DNA of 64,000 nt from Runella slithyformis DSM 19594 (GTDB lineage Bacteria > Bacteroidota > Bacteroidia > Cytophagales > Spirosomataceae). The stretch covers positions 6,504,740 to 6,568,739 of the forward strand of contig NC_015703.1 in NCBI RefSeq assembly GCF_000218895.1, in the 5' to 3' direction. Positions 44,375 to 53,081 of this stretch are shown in pieces; within the stretch, counting starts at the first letter, position 1; each line of letters opens with the position of its first letter. The notes beneath the pieces are model-generated. The model did not search any database. It was not told the origin of the DNA and saw only the letters and a program-made list of their open reading frames with translations. Both the position numbers and the translations under genes were made by a program.

Positions 44375-46804
44375 ATGAAAACACGCCTATCACTTCTCAT
44401 TCTCCTTTCTTTTTTTGGAATAACCCAACATACCCAATCTCAAAATATCAAGGGGCAACTGCTGAACACCCAACAAAAACCCGTCGCGTTTGCCACGGTC
44501 GCATTGCTGAATGCCGGCGATTCAAGCCTTGTCAAAGCAGGCATTACCAACGAAAACGGGGCCTTTGAATTTGCTCAAATCAAGCCGGGGACGTACCGGG
44601 TACAGGCACAGTCTGTAGGGTTTTCTAACCTAAAAAGCCCTTCTTTTACGCTGGAAACCAAGGATGTACTACTGCCGACACTCACACTGACGGAAGCCGC
44701 GCAAACCTTAAACGAAGTCAAAATCACCGCTCGCAAACCGTTGGTCGAAGTCCTGCCCGACCGAATGGTATTCAACGTGGAAGGCAGCATCAACGCCGCC
44801 GGCAATACGGCATTGGAACTGCTGCAAAAGTCGCCGGGCGTGATCGTGGATCAAAATGACAATATCGTGCTTCAGGGCCGAAACGGCGTCATGGTGTACA
44901 TTGACGGCAAGCCTTCTCCCCTGAGCATGAAAGACTTATTGACTTATCTGCGCTCACTTCCGTCCGAGCAGATCGAAGCCATTGAGATCATTACGCAGCC
45001 TTCCGCCAAGTACGATGCCGCCGGTAATGCAGGCATCATTAACATTCGGCTGAAAAAATCAGCCGACCGTAAAAATTTCGGTACTAACGGCACGGTCAGT
45101 TTAGGCGCGGCGCAGGGTATGTTTTTCCCGAAATGGACCGGTGCACTCACGCTCAACCACCGCACGAGTCGCGCCAATTGGTTTGGCACTTACAGCAACC
45201 GCACGGCCAAAGATTGGTCGTACATAAACATGTACCGCGAACAGGCCGGAATGCGCTATGACCAAAAATCCTCGACCGACTCCCGTTCCAATGCGCATAA
45301 TGTTAAAACGGGGGCCGATTTCTTTCTCAACAAAAAAAACACTCTGGGCTTTTTGCTCAACGGCAACCTCAGCGACCACACCTCCGTCACCAACGGCTAT
45401 ACACCTATTGGTTCCATTGGGCAACCGATATCGAGTGTATTGATGGCCGAAAATCAAAGTCAAAACGACCGTTTTACCTTTAATTCTAATCTGAATTATC
45501 GCTACGCCGATACCCTGGGGCATGAATTGAACATGGATGCCGACTACGGCCGATTCCGCTCCGACGGTACACAATTTCAGCCCAATCGGTACACAGATGC
45601 CGCCGAAATGCGCACGCTCTCGGAACGTAATTACCGCATGAACACGCTTACCGATATCACTATCTTTACGTTGAAAAGTGATTATGAACAACGACTTTTG
45701 GGCGGAAAAATCGCGGGCGGCGTGAAAGTTTCGTTCGTTAAAACCGACAATGCGTTTGATTTTTTCGACATTATTGATACCCGAGATGTGCTCAACACCA
45801 ATCGTACCAATACCTTTACCTACCGGGAGAATGTCAACGCTGCTTACGTTTCTTACCAACGAAACATCCGAAAAATGCAGTGGCAGGGTGGCTTGCGGTT
45901 GGAGCAAACCCAATCGGAGGGCCATCTGAAAAGCACCGTCACCCAAGCCGATGCCAACGTAAAGCGCCGATACCTTGATCTGTTCCCAAGTGCGGGTTTG
46001 ACCTACAATTATAACCCCAAAAATACCTTTGCACTCAATTACAGCCGCCGCATCGACCGTCCTACGTACCAGGACCTGAATCCGTTTGAGTCGAAATTGG
46101 ACGAATTGAGCTACGCCAAAGGAAACGCTTTTTTGCGCCCGCAATACACCCATAATGTGCAGCTTTCGCATACCTACAACTATGCACTCAGCACCTCCCT
46201 CAGCTACAGCCGCACCACCGACGCAGTGGCGCAATTGACCGATACCATTGAAGTAAACCGCAATTTCATCAGCCCTGAAAACCTGGCCTCCAACGATGTT
46301 ATTTCCCTGAATATCAGCTACCCATTCAGCCCCGTCAAGTGGTGGAATGTATATTTTAACGCGGGGCTTTATCATACCCGCTACCGGGCGGATCTGGGAA
46401 CCGGACGCCAAATTCACCTCAACGCCACGGCGTACAATTTCTACGCGCAAAATACGTTTAGCCTGCCCAAAAAATTCTCATTGGAAGTCTCCGGTTTTTA
46501 CAGTTCGCCTTCCATTTGGGGAGGAACCTACGTCAGTCGTCCAATCGGCAATCTTGATCTGGGGCTTCAAAAGAAACTGTGGAGTGATCGCGGCAGCCTC
46601 AAGCTCACCGTCAGCGATGTTTTCTTTACCCAACAATGGGGCGGCGTAAGCCGGTTCGGCGGTCTGAAAATGATTGCCGGCGGCGGATGGGAAAGTCGGC
46701 AGGTACGCCTCAATTTCAGCTACAATTTCGGAAGCAGCCAAATCAAAACCGCCCGCCAACACCGCACAGGACTCGAAGACGAGAAAGGAAGAATTGGGGA
46801 GTAG
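44375..46804 (+). CDS. outer-membrane beta-barrel protein with CarboxypepD-like and TonB plug domains
   Basis: 809 aa. The signal peptide (KTRLSLLILLSFFGITQHTQS) is followed by a carboxypeptidase-regulatory-like beta-sandwich (IKGQLLNTQQKPVAFATVALL). A TonB plug comes next (LNEVKITARKPLVEV, DQNDNIVLQGRNGVMVYIDG) and then the outer-membrane barrel typical of OMP_b-brl_3 proteins (NYSRRIDRPTYQDLNPF), close to the C-terminus FSYNFGSS. It is thought to transport an unidentified ligand in a TonB-dependent way. Divergent from the LytS/LytTR genes, an arrangement seen with regulated receptors. Confidence 0.88.
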   Translation: MKTRLSLLILLSFFGITQHTQSQNIKGQLLNTQQKPVAFATVALLNAGDSSLVKAGITNENGAFEFAQIKPGTYRVQAQSVGFSNLKSPSFTLETKDVLLPTLTLTEAAQTLNEVKITARKPLVEVLPDRMVFNVEGSINAAGNTALELLQKSPGVIVDQNDNIVLQGRNGVMVYIDGKPSPLSMKDLLTYLRSLPSEQIEAIEIITQPSAKYDAAGNAGIINIRLKKSADRKNFGTNGTVSLGAAQGMFFPKWTGALTLNHRTSRANWFGTYSNRTAKDWSYINMYREQAGMRYDQKSSTDSRSNAHNVKTGADFFLNKKNTLGFLLNGNLSDHTSVTNGYTPIGSIGQPISSVLMAENQSQNDRFTFNSNLNYRYADTLGHELNMDADYGRFRSDGTQFQPNRYTDAAEMRTLSERNYRMNTLTDITIFTLKSDYEQRLLGGKIAGGVKVSFVKTDNAFDFFDIIDTRDVLNTNRTNTFTYRENVNAAYVSYQRNIRKMQWQGGLRLEQTQSEGHLKSTVTQADANVKRRYLDLFPSAGLTYNYNPKNTFALNYSRRIDRPTYQDLNPFESKLDELSYAKGNAFLRPQYTHNVQLSHTYNYALSTSLSYSRTTDAVAQLTDTIEVNRNFISPENLASNDVISLNISYPFSPVKWWNVYFNAGLYHTRYRADLGTGRQIHLNATAYNFYAQNTFSLPKKFSLEVSGFYSSPSIWGGTYVSRPIGNLDLGLQKKLWSDRGSLKLTVSDVFFTQQWGGVSRFGGLKMIAGGGWESRQVRLNFSYNFGSSQIKTARQHRTGLEDEKGRIGE

Positions 46805-47056
46805 GGTGAGGAGTGAGAAGCGAGAAGTCAGGAGGGGGAAGTCGGAGGTAAGTTGAGGAGCGAGGAGTGAGAGGTTAGAAATCAGAAGCAGGCATTGAAC
46901 CGCCCGCAAGGCCGACATTCGCTCATTCGTCATTCGAATAATTCATCATTCGTTCATTCGTTCATTCGTCACTCGCTTGCAGTTACGTCAAAATTTACGG
47001 AAACTTGCAGCTGCATTTCGATGCTTCACCCAAACACTTCATTCCCTTCCCGCCTT
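46805..47056. repeat. purine-rich and CATTCGTT-type simple repeats
   Basis: From about 46805 to 46885 the plus strand is dominated by GAGGAGTGAGAAG words. From 46918 to 46980 it shows an imperfect CATTCGTT repeat (about 8 copies). The remaining bases up to 47056 hold no obvious promoter. Any transcript of the peptidase would run through or start after this block. Confidence 0.6.
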
Positions 47057-48754
47057 ATGAAAAAATTAGCGCTGTTGCTTCTGCTCTCCAACACCCTTTT
47101 TGCCCAATTAACTTCTTACGAAACAAGCAAAGGCAAAGAAACCGCCACCTACGACGAGGTCATCCGCTTTTACCAAGCCTTGGACCAAAAATATGAGCAG
47201 GCAAAACTGCTGGAAGTCGGCACGAGCGACATCGGCAAGCCCCTGCATTTGTTTGTGTTATCGGCCAATAAAGTGTTCAAACCGCAGGCCGACAAGGTAA
47301 CGCTTCTGATCAACAACGGCATTCACCCCGGAGAACCCGAAGGCATCGACGCAAGCATGATGTGGGCGCGGGAACTGTTGGAAAAGAAGCTGCTTCCGGC
47401 CAACGTGCTGCTGTGCATTGTGCCGGTCTATAATATTGACGGTATGCTTAATCGCGGCGTGTCGCGTCCCAACCAAAACGGACCCAACAGCTACGGATTT
47501 CGGGCCAATTCACGTAATTACGACCTGAACCGTGACTTTATCAAAACTGATTCTAAAAACTCGGAGTCGTGGCAAAAGATGTTTCAGGCGTGGAGACCTC
47601 ATATTGTGGTAGACAATCATACCTCCAACGGCGCTGATTATCAGCACGCCGTCACGTATTTCCCGACGCAGAAAGACAAATTCCACCCCATCGTCTCGGC
47701 CTTTTTTACCAACAGATTCAAACCCGAGCTGGACGCTCAGTTAACCAAATCCGGCTTTGATCCCGTACCCTACGTCAATGCCTTCGGCAACACACCCGAA
47801 ACGGGCTACGCGGGCTTTAACGATACCCCGCGCTACAGTTCGGGCTACGCGGCCCTGTTCAATTGCGAAACCTTTGTGGTCGAACTGCACATGCTGAAAG
47901 ATTATCCCACGCGGGTCAAAGGGACCTACGCTTTTATGGAAGCGACACTTGATCTCAGTGCCAAACACGCCGCGACGCTAATCGCCAATAAACAAAAAGC
48001 CGACGAAGCCGTGGCATCTCAAACGACCTTTCCGCTGAGCTGGAAATTGGACCGCAGCGTGGCCGATTCCATTACCTTTAAAGGCTTTGCGGCCAAGTAC
48101 AAACCCAGCGAAGTGAGCGGCCTCAATCGGCTATATTACGAGCGCAACCAACCTTTTACCAAACGTATCCCTTTTTATGACCGCTACGTGGCCGACCTGA
48201 CCGTGCAGAAACCGAAAGCCTACGTATTGCCGCAAAGTTGGGCGCGGGTGGCGGAGCTCCTCAAAATCAACGGAGTGCGTTTAACACCTTTGGAAAAAGA
48301 TACCGAAATGGAAGTGGACGTCTACTACGTTGAAGAGTATAAAATTCCTCAAAAGCCCTACGAAGGACATTATAACCATACGGGGGTAACGGTCCGTAAA
48401 GAGACACAAAAAATACAGTTTTATAAAGGAGATTTTGTTATTTCAACCGATCAAAAAGCCAACCGATACATCGTTGAAACACTGGAGCCTCAAGGGCCCG
48501 ATTCCTTTTTTGCGTGGAATTTTTTCGATAGTATACTTGGGCAAAAGGAGCATTTTTCCGCCTATGTGTTTGAAGACATTGCGGCTGACATGTTGCGCAA
48601 AGACGCGAAACTGAAGCAAAAGCTGGAAGAACGTATCAAAGCAGACGAGGCGTTTGCCAAAAGCGGTGCGGCCCAATTGGAGTTTATTTTTCGAAATTCA
48701 CCTTATTTTGAGCAGACGTATTCTCGCTATCCGGTGTATCGACTGATGAAATAA
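47057..48754 (+). CDS. M14 family zinc carboxypeptidase-like exported protein
   Basis: 565 aa from the ATG at 47057 with a compact signal peptide (KKLALLLLLSNTLFA). The zinc-binding H-x-x-E is in NNGIHPGEPEG, the third ligand His probably in VVDNHTSNGAD, and a likely catalytic Glu in FVVELHMLKD. The C-terminal about 200 residues form an additional domain (VYYVEEYKIPQKPYEGH...) seen in long Bacteroidota members. It would remove C-terminal residues from peptides in the periplasm. Start choice excludes a 54-codon upstream extension that reads through the simple repeat. Confidence 0.9.
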   Translation: MKKLALLLLLSNTLFAQLTSYETSKGKETATYDEVIRFYQALDQKYEQAKLLEVGTSDIGKPLHLFVLSANKVFKPQADKVTLLINNGIHPGEPEGIDASMMWARELLEKKLLPANVLLCIVPVYNIDGMLNRGVSRPNQNGPNSYGFRANSRNYDLNRDFIKTDSKNSESWQKMFQAWRPHIVVDNHTSNGADYQHAVTYFPTQKDKFHPIVSAFFTNRFKPELDAQLTKSGFDPVPYVNAFGNTPETGYAGFNDTPRYSSGYAALFNCETFVVELHMLKDYPTRVKGTYAFMEATLDLSAKHAATLIANKQKADEAVASQTTFPLSWKLDRSVADSITFKGFAAKYKPSEVSGLNRLYYERNQPFTKRIPFYDRYVADLTVQKPKAYVLPQSWARVAELLKINGVRLTPLEKDTEMEVDVYYVEEYKIPQKPYEGHYNHTGVTVRKETQKIQFYKGDFVISTDQKANRYIVETLEPQGPDSFFAWNFFDSILGQKEHFSAYVFEDIAADMLRKDAKLKQKLEERIKADEAFAKSGAAQLEFIFRNSPYFEQTYSRYPVYRLMK

Positions 48755-48824
48755 CGGTGGCCTCCGCAACCGCGATGGGCTCTTCATTTTCGGTCTCATC
48801 CTCAAAGTAAAAAAATGGGTCCAT
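48684..48824 (-). CDS. putative 46-aa acidic small protein overlapping the peptidase gene end
   Basis: ATG at 48824 and TAA at 48684. The product starts MDPFFYFEDETENEEP and is acidic and unstructured. The last 71 bp overlap the 3' end of the M14 peptidase gene on the other strand. It sits 107 bp downstream of the AddA-like gene. No family is recognised and it may be chance, but the non-overlapping part looks protein-like. Confidence 0.25.
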   Translation of the reverse strand: MDPFFYFEDETENEEPIAVAEATVISSVDTPDSENTSAQNKVNFEK

Positions 48825-48931
48825 AGCAATGTGGGAATTAGGGGATTTCTTTAGTGTTATTTTCTAACTATACATACGCAAAAAAGACCCCTAAAGTCAC
48901 ACTCATTTTGAAAAAAAAGTAAATTTAATTT

Positions 48932-51900
48932 TCAGGCTCTGATCACCTCATTTCGTTCAATATAGACCAGCAGCGATTCGACGGTTTCATACCCCATTTC
49001 GTAGAATAATCTTGCGTAGCGTTTGAGCTGTTTGGCGTGGTTTTCAAGCGGTATTCCCGTTTTATAATCGACGATTACCACGCGGTCCGGAAAGTGTACC
49101 ACGCGGTCAGGGCGGTGGATGTTGCCATCGGGCGTTAAGATTTCACGCTCATTGATGACTTTGGATTCCACCTCAAACAGTCCCTGCAAGTCAGGATGTT
49201 GCAAAATTCTCTCCAGACTTTTTCGAATATCGTCGGCCTCCGTTTTTTCGATCATCCCCTCTGTTTGCAATCGAATGAGCGCCGAGGGCACGTCGTCAGG
49301 GGTACGTACCATCGAAAGGGCGTAGTGAACTTTGTTGCCGTGGTCCCGTTTTTTTTCAAACGTTTCCACGTCAAAAATGCGGTTGGCCAATCGACGTAGG
49401 CGCAACTCGCGGCTGCGGTCGGTTGAGATAATGGTCGGAATGTAAAAAGCAGTACTGAGATCCGCTTTTTTCGCGGGTTCGTGCGGGAGCAGCGGGGTGA
49501 TTTTTACGGGCACTTCCCTATCCCCGATCTCGGGCTCCGCAATGCTTTCAAGGTATTGATGCAGCCAGTAGCTCACCTTGCGGGGAGACTTCACCTTGGC
49601 GAAATTTTCTTCTTTAGCCAATACGTACAGCTTTTGCGTAGGACGCGTAAACGCTACGTACAACAGGTTGAGGTTTTCGACAAATACGCGTTCCCGCTCT
49701 TCTTTATATTGAAGCGCCACCGAGTCGGTCGTGCGCTCCAATTCCGCTTTTACCTGTACCGAGCCCGTTTTCAGCCACTTGGGTTCCATCTGTTCGATCA
49801 TTTCACCGCTTTCAACGTCTTTTGTACTGAACCCCGTAATGCCCAATTCTTCCGACGGGTCAAGGTTGACCCACATGGTATCACGCTTGGCATCGGGCAC
49901 AAAATTCCAATCGGCGTACGGAATAATGACCACGGGATACTCCAGGCCTTTTGAGCGGTGGATGGTCTGCACCGTGATCGCGTTGGGATCAGAGGGCGCT
50001 GAGATCGACACTTTTTCCTTCTGCGTTTCCCAATGATCCAGAAAATCGGCCAAATGACTGCCTCGCTTGGTGCTGAACTCCAGCACCACATCCAGAAAAC
50101 GAAACAGGTAATCCCGTTCTTCCACGATCTCAAATAAGCCGAAGGTTTGCACCAGTTTTTCAGCCAACTCATAGGCGCTGATTTGCAGCAATCGGTACGG
50201 ATTCAAAAAAGTATCCGGCAGCTCCGCTTCAACAGCCCCCTCCGACGGGCCTTTGGCCGATCGAAGAAATTCGTTGACAAATACGTAAAACTCCCGTACA
50301 TCGTTGGCTTCCACCACGGTTTTCAGGCGTTTGTTGTCTTTGTTGTTGGGAATGCGTTTGACGATCATCCGAAAAAACAGATACAGCGCCTCATACTTAT
50401 CCAAGCGGCTGTCGGGCCTGACGAGCACGCGCATAAACGCCGTCACGAGATTGACCGCACCCGAAAAACGCAGTGAAAGCGAATCGTCGGAAATAATGTT
50501 GTAGCCGTTCTCTTTGAGGTGATTGGCGATTTTTTTTGCGTCTTTTTTGTACCGACACAACACCGAAATATCGCCCACACCAAAGCCATCTACCTCGGTG
50601 GCCTGCTGAATGAGCGCCAGCGTGCGGTTGATCATCGCGGGCGTTTCTTCGTCATCATTGGCTTCGCCGGTCAGCGCGGGAACAAACTCGATCTGCACTT
50701 CGCCGCCCGTTTTGGGATTGGACGGCAGGTCCTGCGTTACCTGTTCAAATACATCCCGCGAAAGCGGAAATTGATCGCGGTAGAGTTCTTCGATCTTTTT
50801 AAAAAAGGCGTTATTAAACTCAATGATCTCTTTGGCACTGCGTCGGTTGACCTGAAGAACGGCATCCGTAAGGTGCCGGCGAATACTTTCCAGGCGCTCA
50901 AGGGTCAGCTCACTGTCTCCCAACGACGCCGAAAGTCGGGTCAGGTCTTTGGAATACAGCGCAATGATCTGGTCCATGTCACCGCCCCGAAACCGATAAA
51001 TGGCCTGCTTGGAATCACCCACGGCCAGGTTAAAATGGTCGTAGCCCAAACTATTGTCGATGAGCGGCAGCACGTTGGCAAATTGCAGCTTGGACGTATC
51101 CTGAAACTCGTCGATCAAGATATGGTTGAACTTCTCTCCCATCCGTTCGTAAATAAACGGCACGGGATCTTCCGTCACGATTTTTACTATTTTCTGATTA
51201 AATTCCGAAATATGCACGCGGTTATTCTCCCGTAGCTGACGGTCAAACTCCACCTTGATCTCATTCAGCAGCGAGAGGTGGTACAGGTGCGGAATGAGTT
51301 GTTGGTACAAATGATAATTGCCGCAACACCCCAGGCGATTTTCTTCGATGCGGTTGTAATATTCCACCAATTGCGTCTTGATTCCCTCTACGGTTTCGGC
51401 CACAAACGGGCGGACGGTTTTGGTAACCCAGCCCTTATCGTTTTCAAATGCGTCTTTCTCACGGGGTCCCGGCTCCTTCATCGCTTCTGACGTATCGGTG
51501 CGTTTTTTGAAGTACTTATAAACGGTTCCATTCGAAAAATCTTTCTCATCCAAGCCGCTATCAAGGATCAACTGATGCCCTTTTTCGGCCCAATACACCA
51601 ATTGGTTTTCCCATTTTCGCAATGCCCCCACCAACTGCCGCCGAATCTTTTTAAAGTCTTTGGCCGACAAATGCGCGTTTTTCATGATGGACGCGTAACG
51701 CTGCTCGTTGAGCAGATCATTGGCAAAACCCGCCAGGGCTTCGGGAAGGCTGTGGTAATTTTTCCCTTCCTGTCCCGCTTCCAAATAGAACGATTCCAGA
51801 ATGTCCGTCAATTCGGAATAGGCTTCGTCGCCCGTTTTTTCGAGCATTCGTTCTACGGCCATCAGCAGCAATTCTCCCGCTTCCATTTCCACTTCAAACG

Positions 51901-52315
51901 AAAACGGAATGCCCAGTTCATCCGTAAACGCACTCACCACCCGCTGTACAAAACTATCAATGGTGAGAATGGCAAAATCGCTGTAATCGTGCAGGATCTG
52001 TTTAAAAACGCGCTCAGCCCGCCGGCGGATTTCCTGCTCACGGAGCTTATAGGCCCCTTCAGGATCAGCCAAGGATTCGGGGTACAGGTCCTTAATAATA
52101 TCTTGCAGCATCGGGTCGGCTTTCTGATTGGCAAACGCCTCCAGCTTCGACATGATCCGGTCTTTCATCTCACGCGTAGCGGCCTTGGTAAAGGTAATGG
52201 CCAGAATATGCTTGAAATAATAGGCGTTATCGCTTTGCAGGGCAAGCTTGAGGTATTCTTTGGTCAACGTGTAGGTTTTTCCCGACCCTGCCGACGAACT
52301 GACAATTTTAAACAT
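48932..52315 (-). CDS. AddA-like UvrD/Rep helicase-nuclease (exodeoxyribonuclease V beta-type)
   Basis: 1127 aa from the ATG at 52315 (MFKIVSSSAGSGKTYTL); the frame is open to an ATG at 52429, but the Walker A motif SSAGSGKT normally lies within the first 15 residues. Helicase motifs visible are ILIDEFQDTSKLQFANV (motif II, DEFQD), GDSKQAIYRFRGGD (motif III), TIHRSKGLEYPVVI (motif V) and LLYVAFTRPTQKLYV (motif VI). A RecB-type nuclease end shows VDYKTGIP. It unwinds and degrades DNA ends; its likely partner is the AddB-like protein coded at 39.2 kb. Confidence 0.9.
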   Translation of the reverse strand: MFKIVSSSAGSGKTYTLTKEYLKLALQSDNAYYFKHILAITFTKAATREMKDRIMSKLEAFANQKADPMLQDIIKDLYPESLADPEGAYKLREQEIRRRAERVFKQILHDYSDFAILTIDSFVQRVVSAFTDELGIPFSFEVEMEAGELLLMAVERMLEKTGDEAYSELTDILESFYLEAGQEGKNYHSLPEALAGFANDLLNEQRYASIMKNAHLSAKDFKKIRRQLVGALRKWENQLVYWAEKGHQLILDSGLDEKDFSNGTVYKYFKKRTDTSEAMKEPGPREKDAFENDKGWVTKTVRPFVAETVEGIKTQLVEYYNRIEENRLGCCGNYHLYQQLIPHLYHLSLLNEIKVEFDRQLRENNRVHISEFNQKIVKIVTEDPVPFIYERMGEKFNHILIDEFQDTSKLQFANVLPLIDNSLGYDHFNLAVGDSKQAIYRFRGGDMDQIIALYSKDLTRLSASLGDSELTLERLESIRRHLTDAVLQVNRRSAKEIIEFNNAFFKKIEELYRDQFPLSRDVFEQVTQDLPSNPKTGGEVQIEFVPALTGEANDDEETPAMINRTLALIQQATEVDGFGVGDISVLCRYKKDAKKIANHLKENGYNIISDDSLSLRFSGAVNLVTAFMRVLVRPDSRLDKYEALYLFFRMIVKRIPNNKDNKRLKTVVEANDVREFYVFVNEFLRSAKGPSEGAVEAELPDTFLNPYRLLQISAYELAEKLVQTFGLFEIVEERDYLFRFLDVVLEFSTKRGSHLADFLDHWETQKEKVSISAPSDPNAITVQTIHRSKGLEYPVVIIPYADWNFVPDAKRDTMWVNLDPSEELGITGFSTKDVESGEMIEQMEPKWLKTGSVQVKAELERTTDSVALQYKEERERVFVENLNLLYVAFTRPTQKLYVLAKEENFAKVKSPRKVSYWLHQYLESIAEPEIGDREVPVKITPLLPHEPAKKADLSTAFYIPTIISTDRSRELRLRRLANRIFDVETFEKKRDHGNKVHYALSMVRTPDDVPSALIRLQTEGMIEKTEADDIRKSLERILQHPDLQGLFEVESKVINEREILTPDGNIHRPDRVVHFPDRVVIVDYKTGIPLENHAKQLKRYARLFYEMGYETVESLLVYIERNEVIRA

Positions 52316-52461
52316 AAGGTACGCTTCCGAATTTGAACGGCTAAAGTTACTCACATTCGAAAGGAATCGGGCAGAAAATAACGGGCGAATTTTGTCTTCC
52401 CCCAAATTCGGCCTAATTTGCCCCTCCATTAGACCTCACCATTCCGCGAATTCCTTAGCCT

Positions 52462-52997
52462 ATGTCTTCCATCCTTATCCGTACCGATATTCGCCCCGGC
52501 GACCTTGGGTACATTACCTACTTAGTAGGTTTCCTTTACGCCGAAGAATACGGCATGACCCTCCTGAACGATATTGAAGTGGCTCAGTTTCTAACGCATT
52601 TTATCCAACATCATCATCCTATCAAAGAACGTTTATAGGTGGCCGAAAAGGAAAAACAGATCCTGGGCTCCATTCCGGTCTTTGAAGAAAGCCCGCGCGT
52701 GGCGCACATACGCTCTTTCGCGTGGCGCACATACGCTCTTTGCTGTTGCACCCATCCGTGCGGGGCTATGGGCTGGGCCGTGAATTGATGCAATTGGCCG
52801 TGGATTTCTGTCGAGAGGTCGGGTATCAAAAAATTACGTTGGAAACCTTTGACGAGCTGAAAGCGGCCCTCCACTTATACCAAACCTTCGGATTTCAAGA
52901 GACCGGTGAGCGTTTTCACTCCGAGTGGGGACGGGCCGTACGGGAAGTACAGTTTGCGTTGGATTTAAGAACGAACGATGAACAACCGTTTTCTTAA
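52462..52997 (+). pseudogene. GNAT acetyltransferase broken by a nonsense codon and a 23-bp tandem duplication
   Basis: The frame from ATG 52462 codes the start of a GNAT protein (RTDIRPGDLGYITYLVGFLYAEEYG) and stops at TAG 52636-52638, where family members typically have a tryptophan. The same frame continues to SPRVAHIRS. There a 22-bp word is tandemly duplicated (52697-52718 and 52720-52741, period 23), shifting frame. The rest of the GNAT domain, HPSVRGYGLGRELMQLAVDF through the C-terminus ending 52997, lies in the second frame. Removing one duplicate and restoring the Trp would give about 170 aa. Confidence 0.85.
52697..52742. repeat. 23-bp tandem duplication inside the GNAT pseudogene
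   Basis: Two consecutive copies starting at 52697 and 52720 (GCGTGGCGCACATACGCTCT...) are identical for 22 bp. The event added 23 bp, which is not a multiple of three, and is the cause of the frameshift. Confidence 0.9.
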
Positions 52998-53081
52998 CAT
53001 CGGCAAACGTTTTCAGAAATTTTGGTGTTAAAACCGATAGAGTAGTCGAAAAACAGTATCGCAACCCAACCTCACCGTCAT

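Noticed and set aside
45101..46450. 449-codon minus-strand frame inside the outer-membrane receptor gene
   Set aside because: Shadow of the receptor coding strand; composition is not protein-like and no motif is visible.
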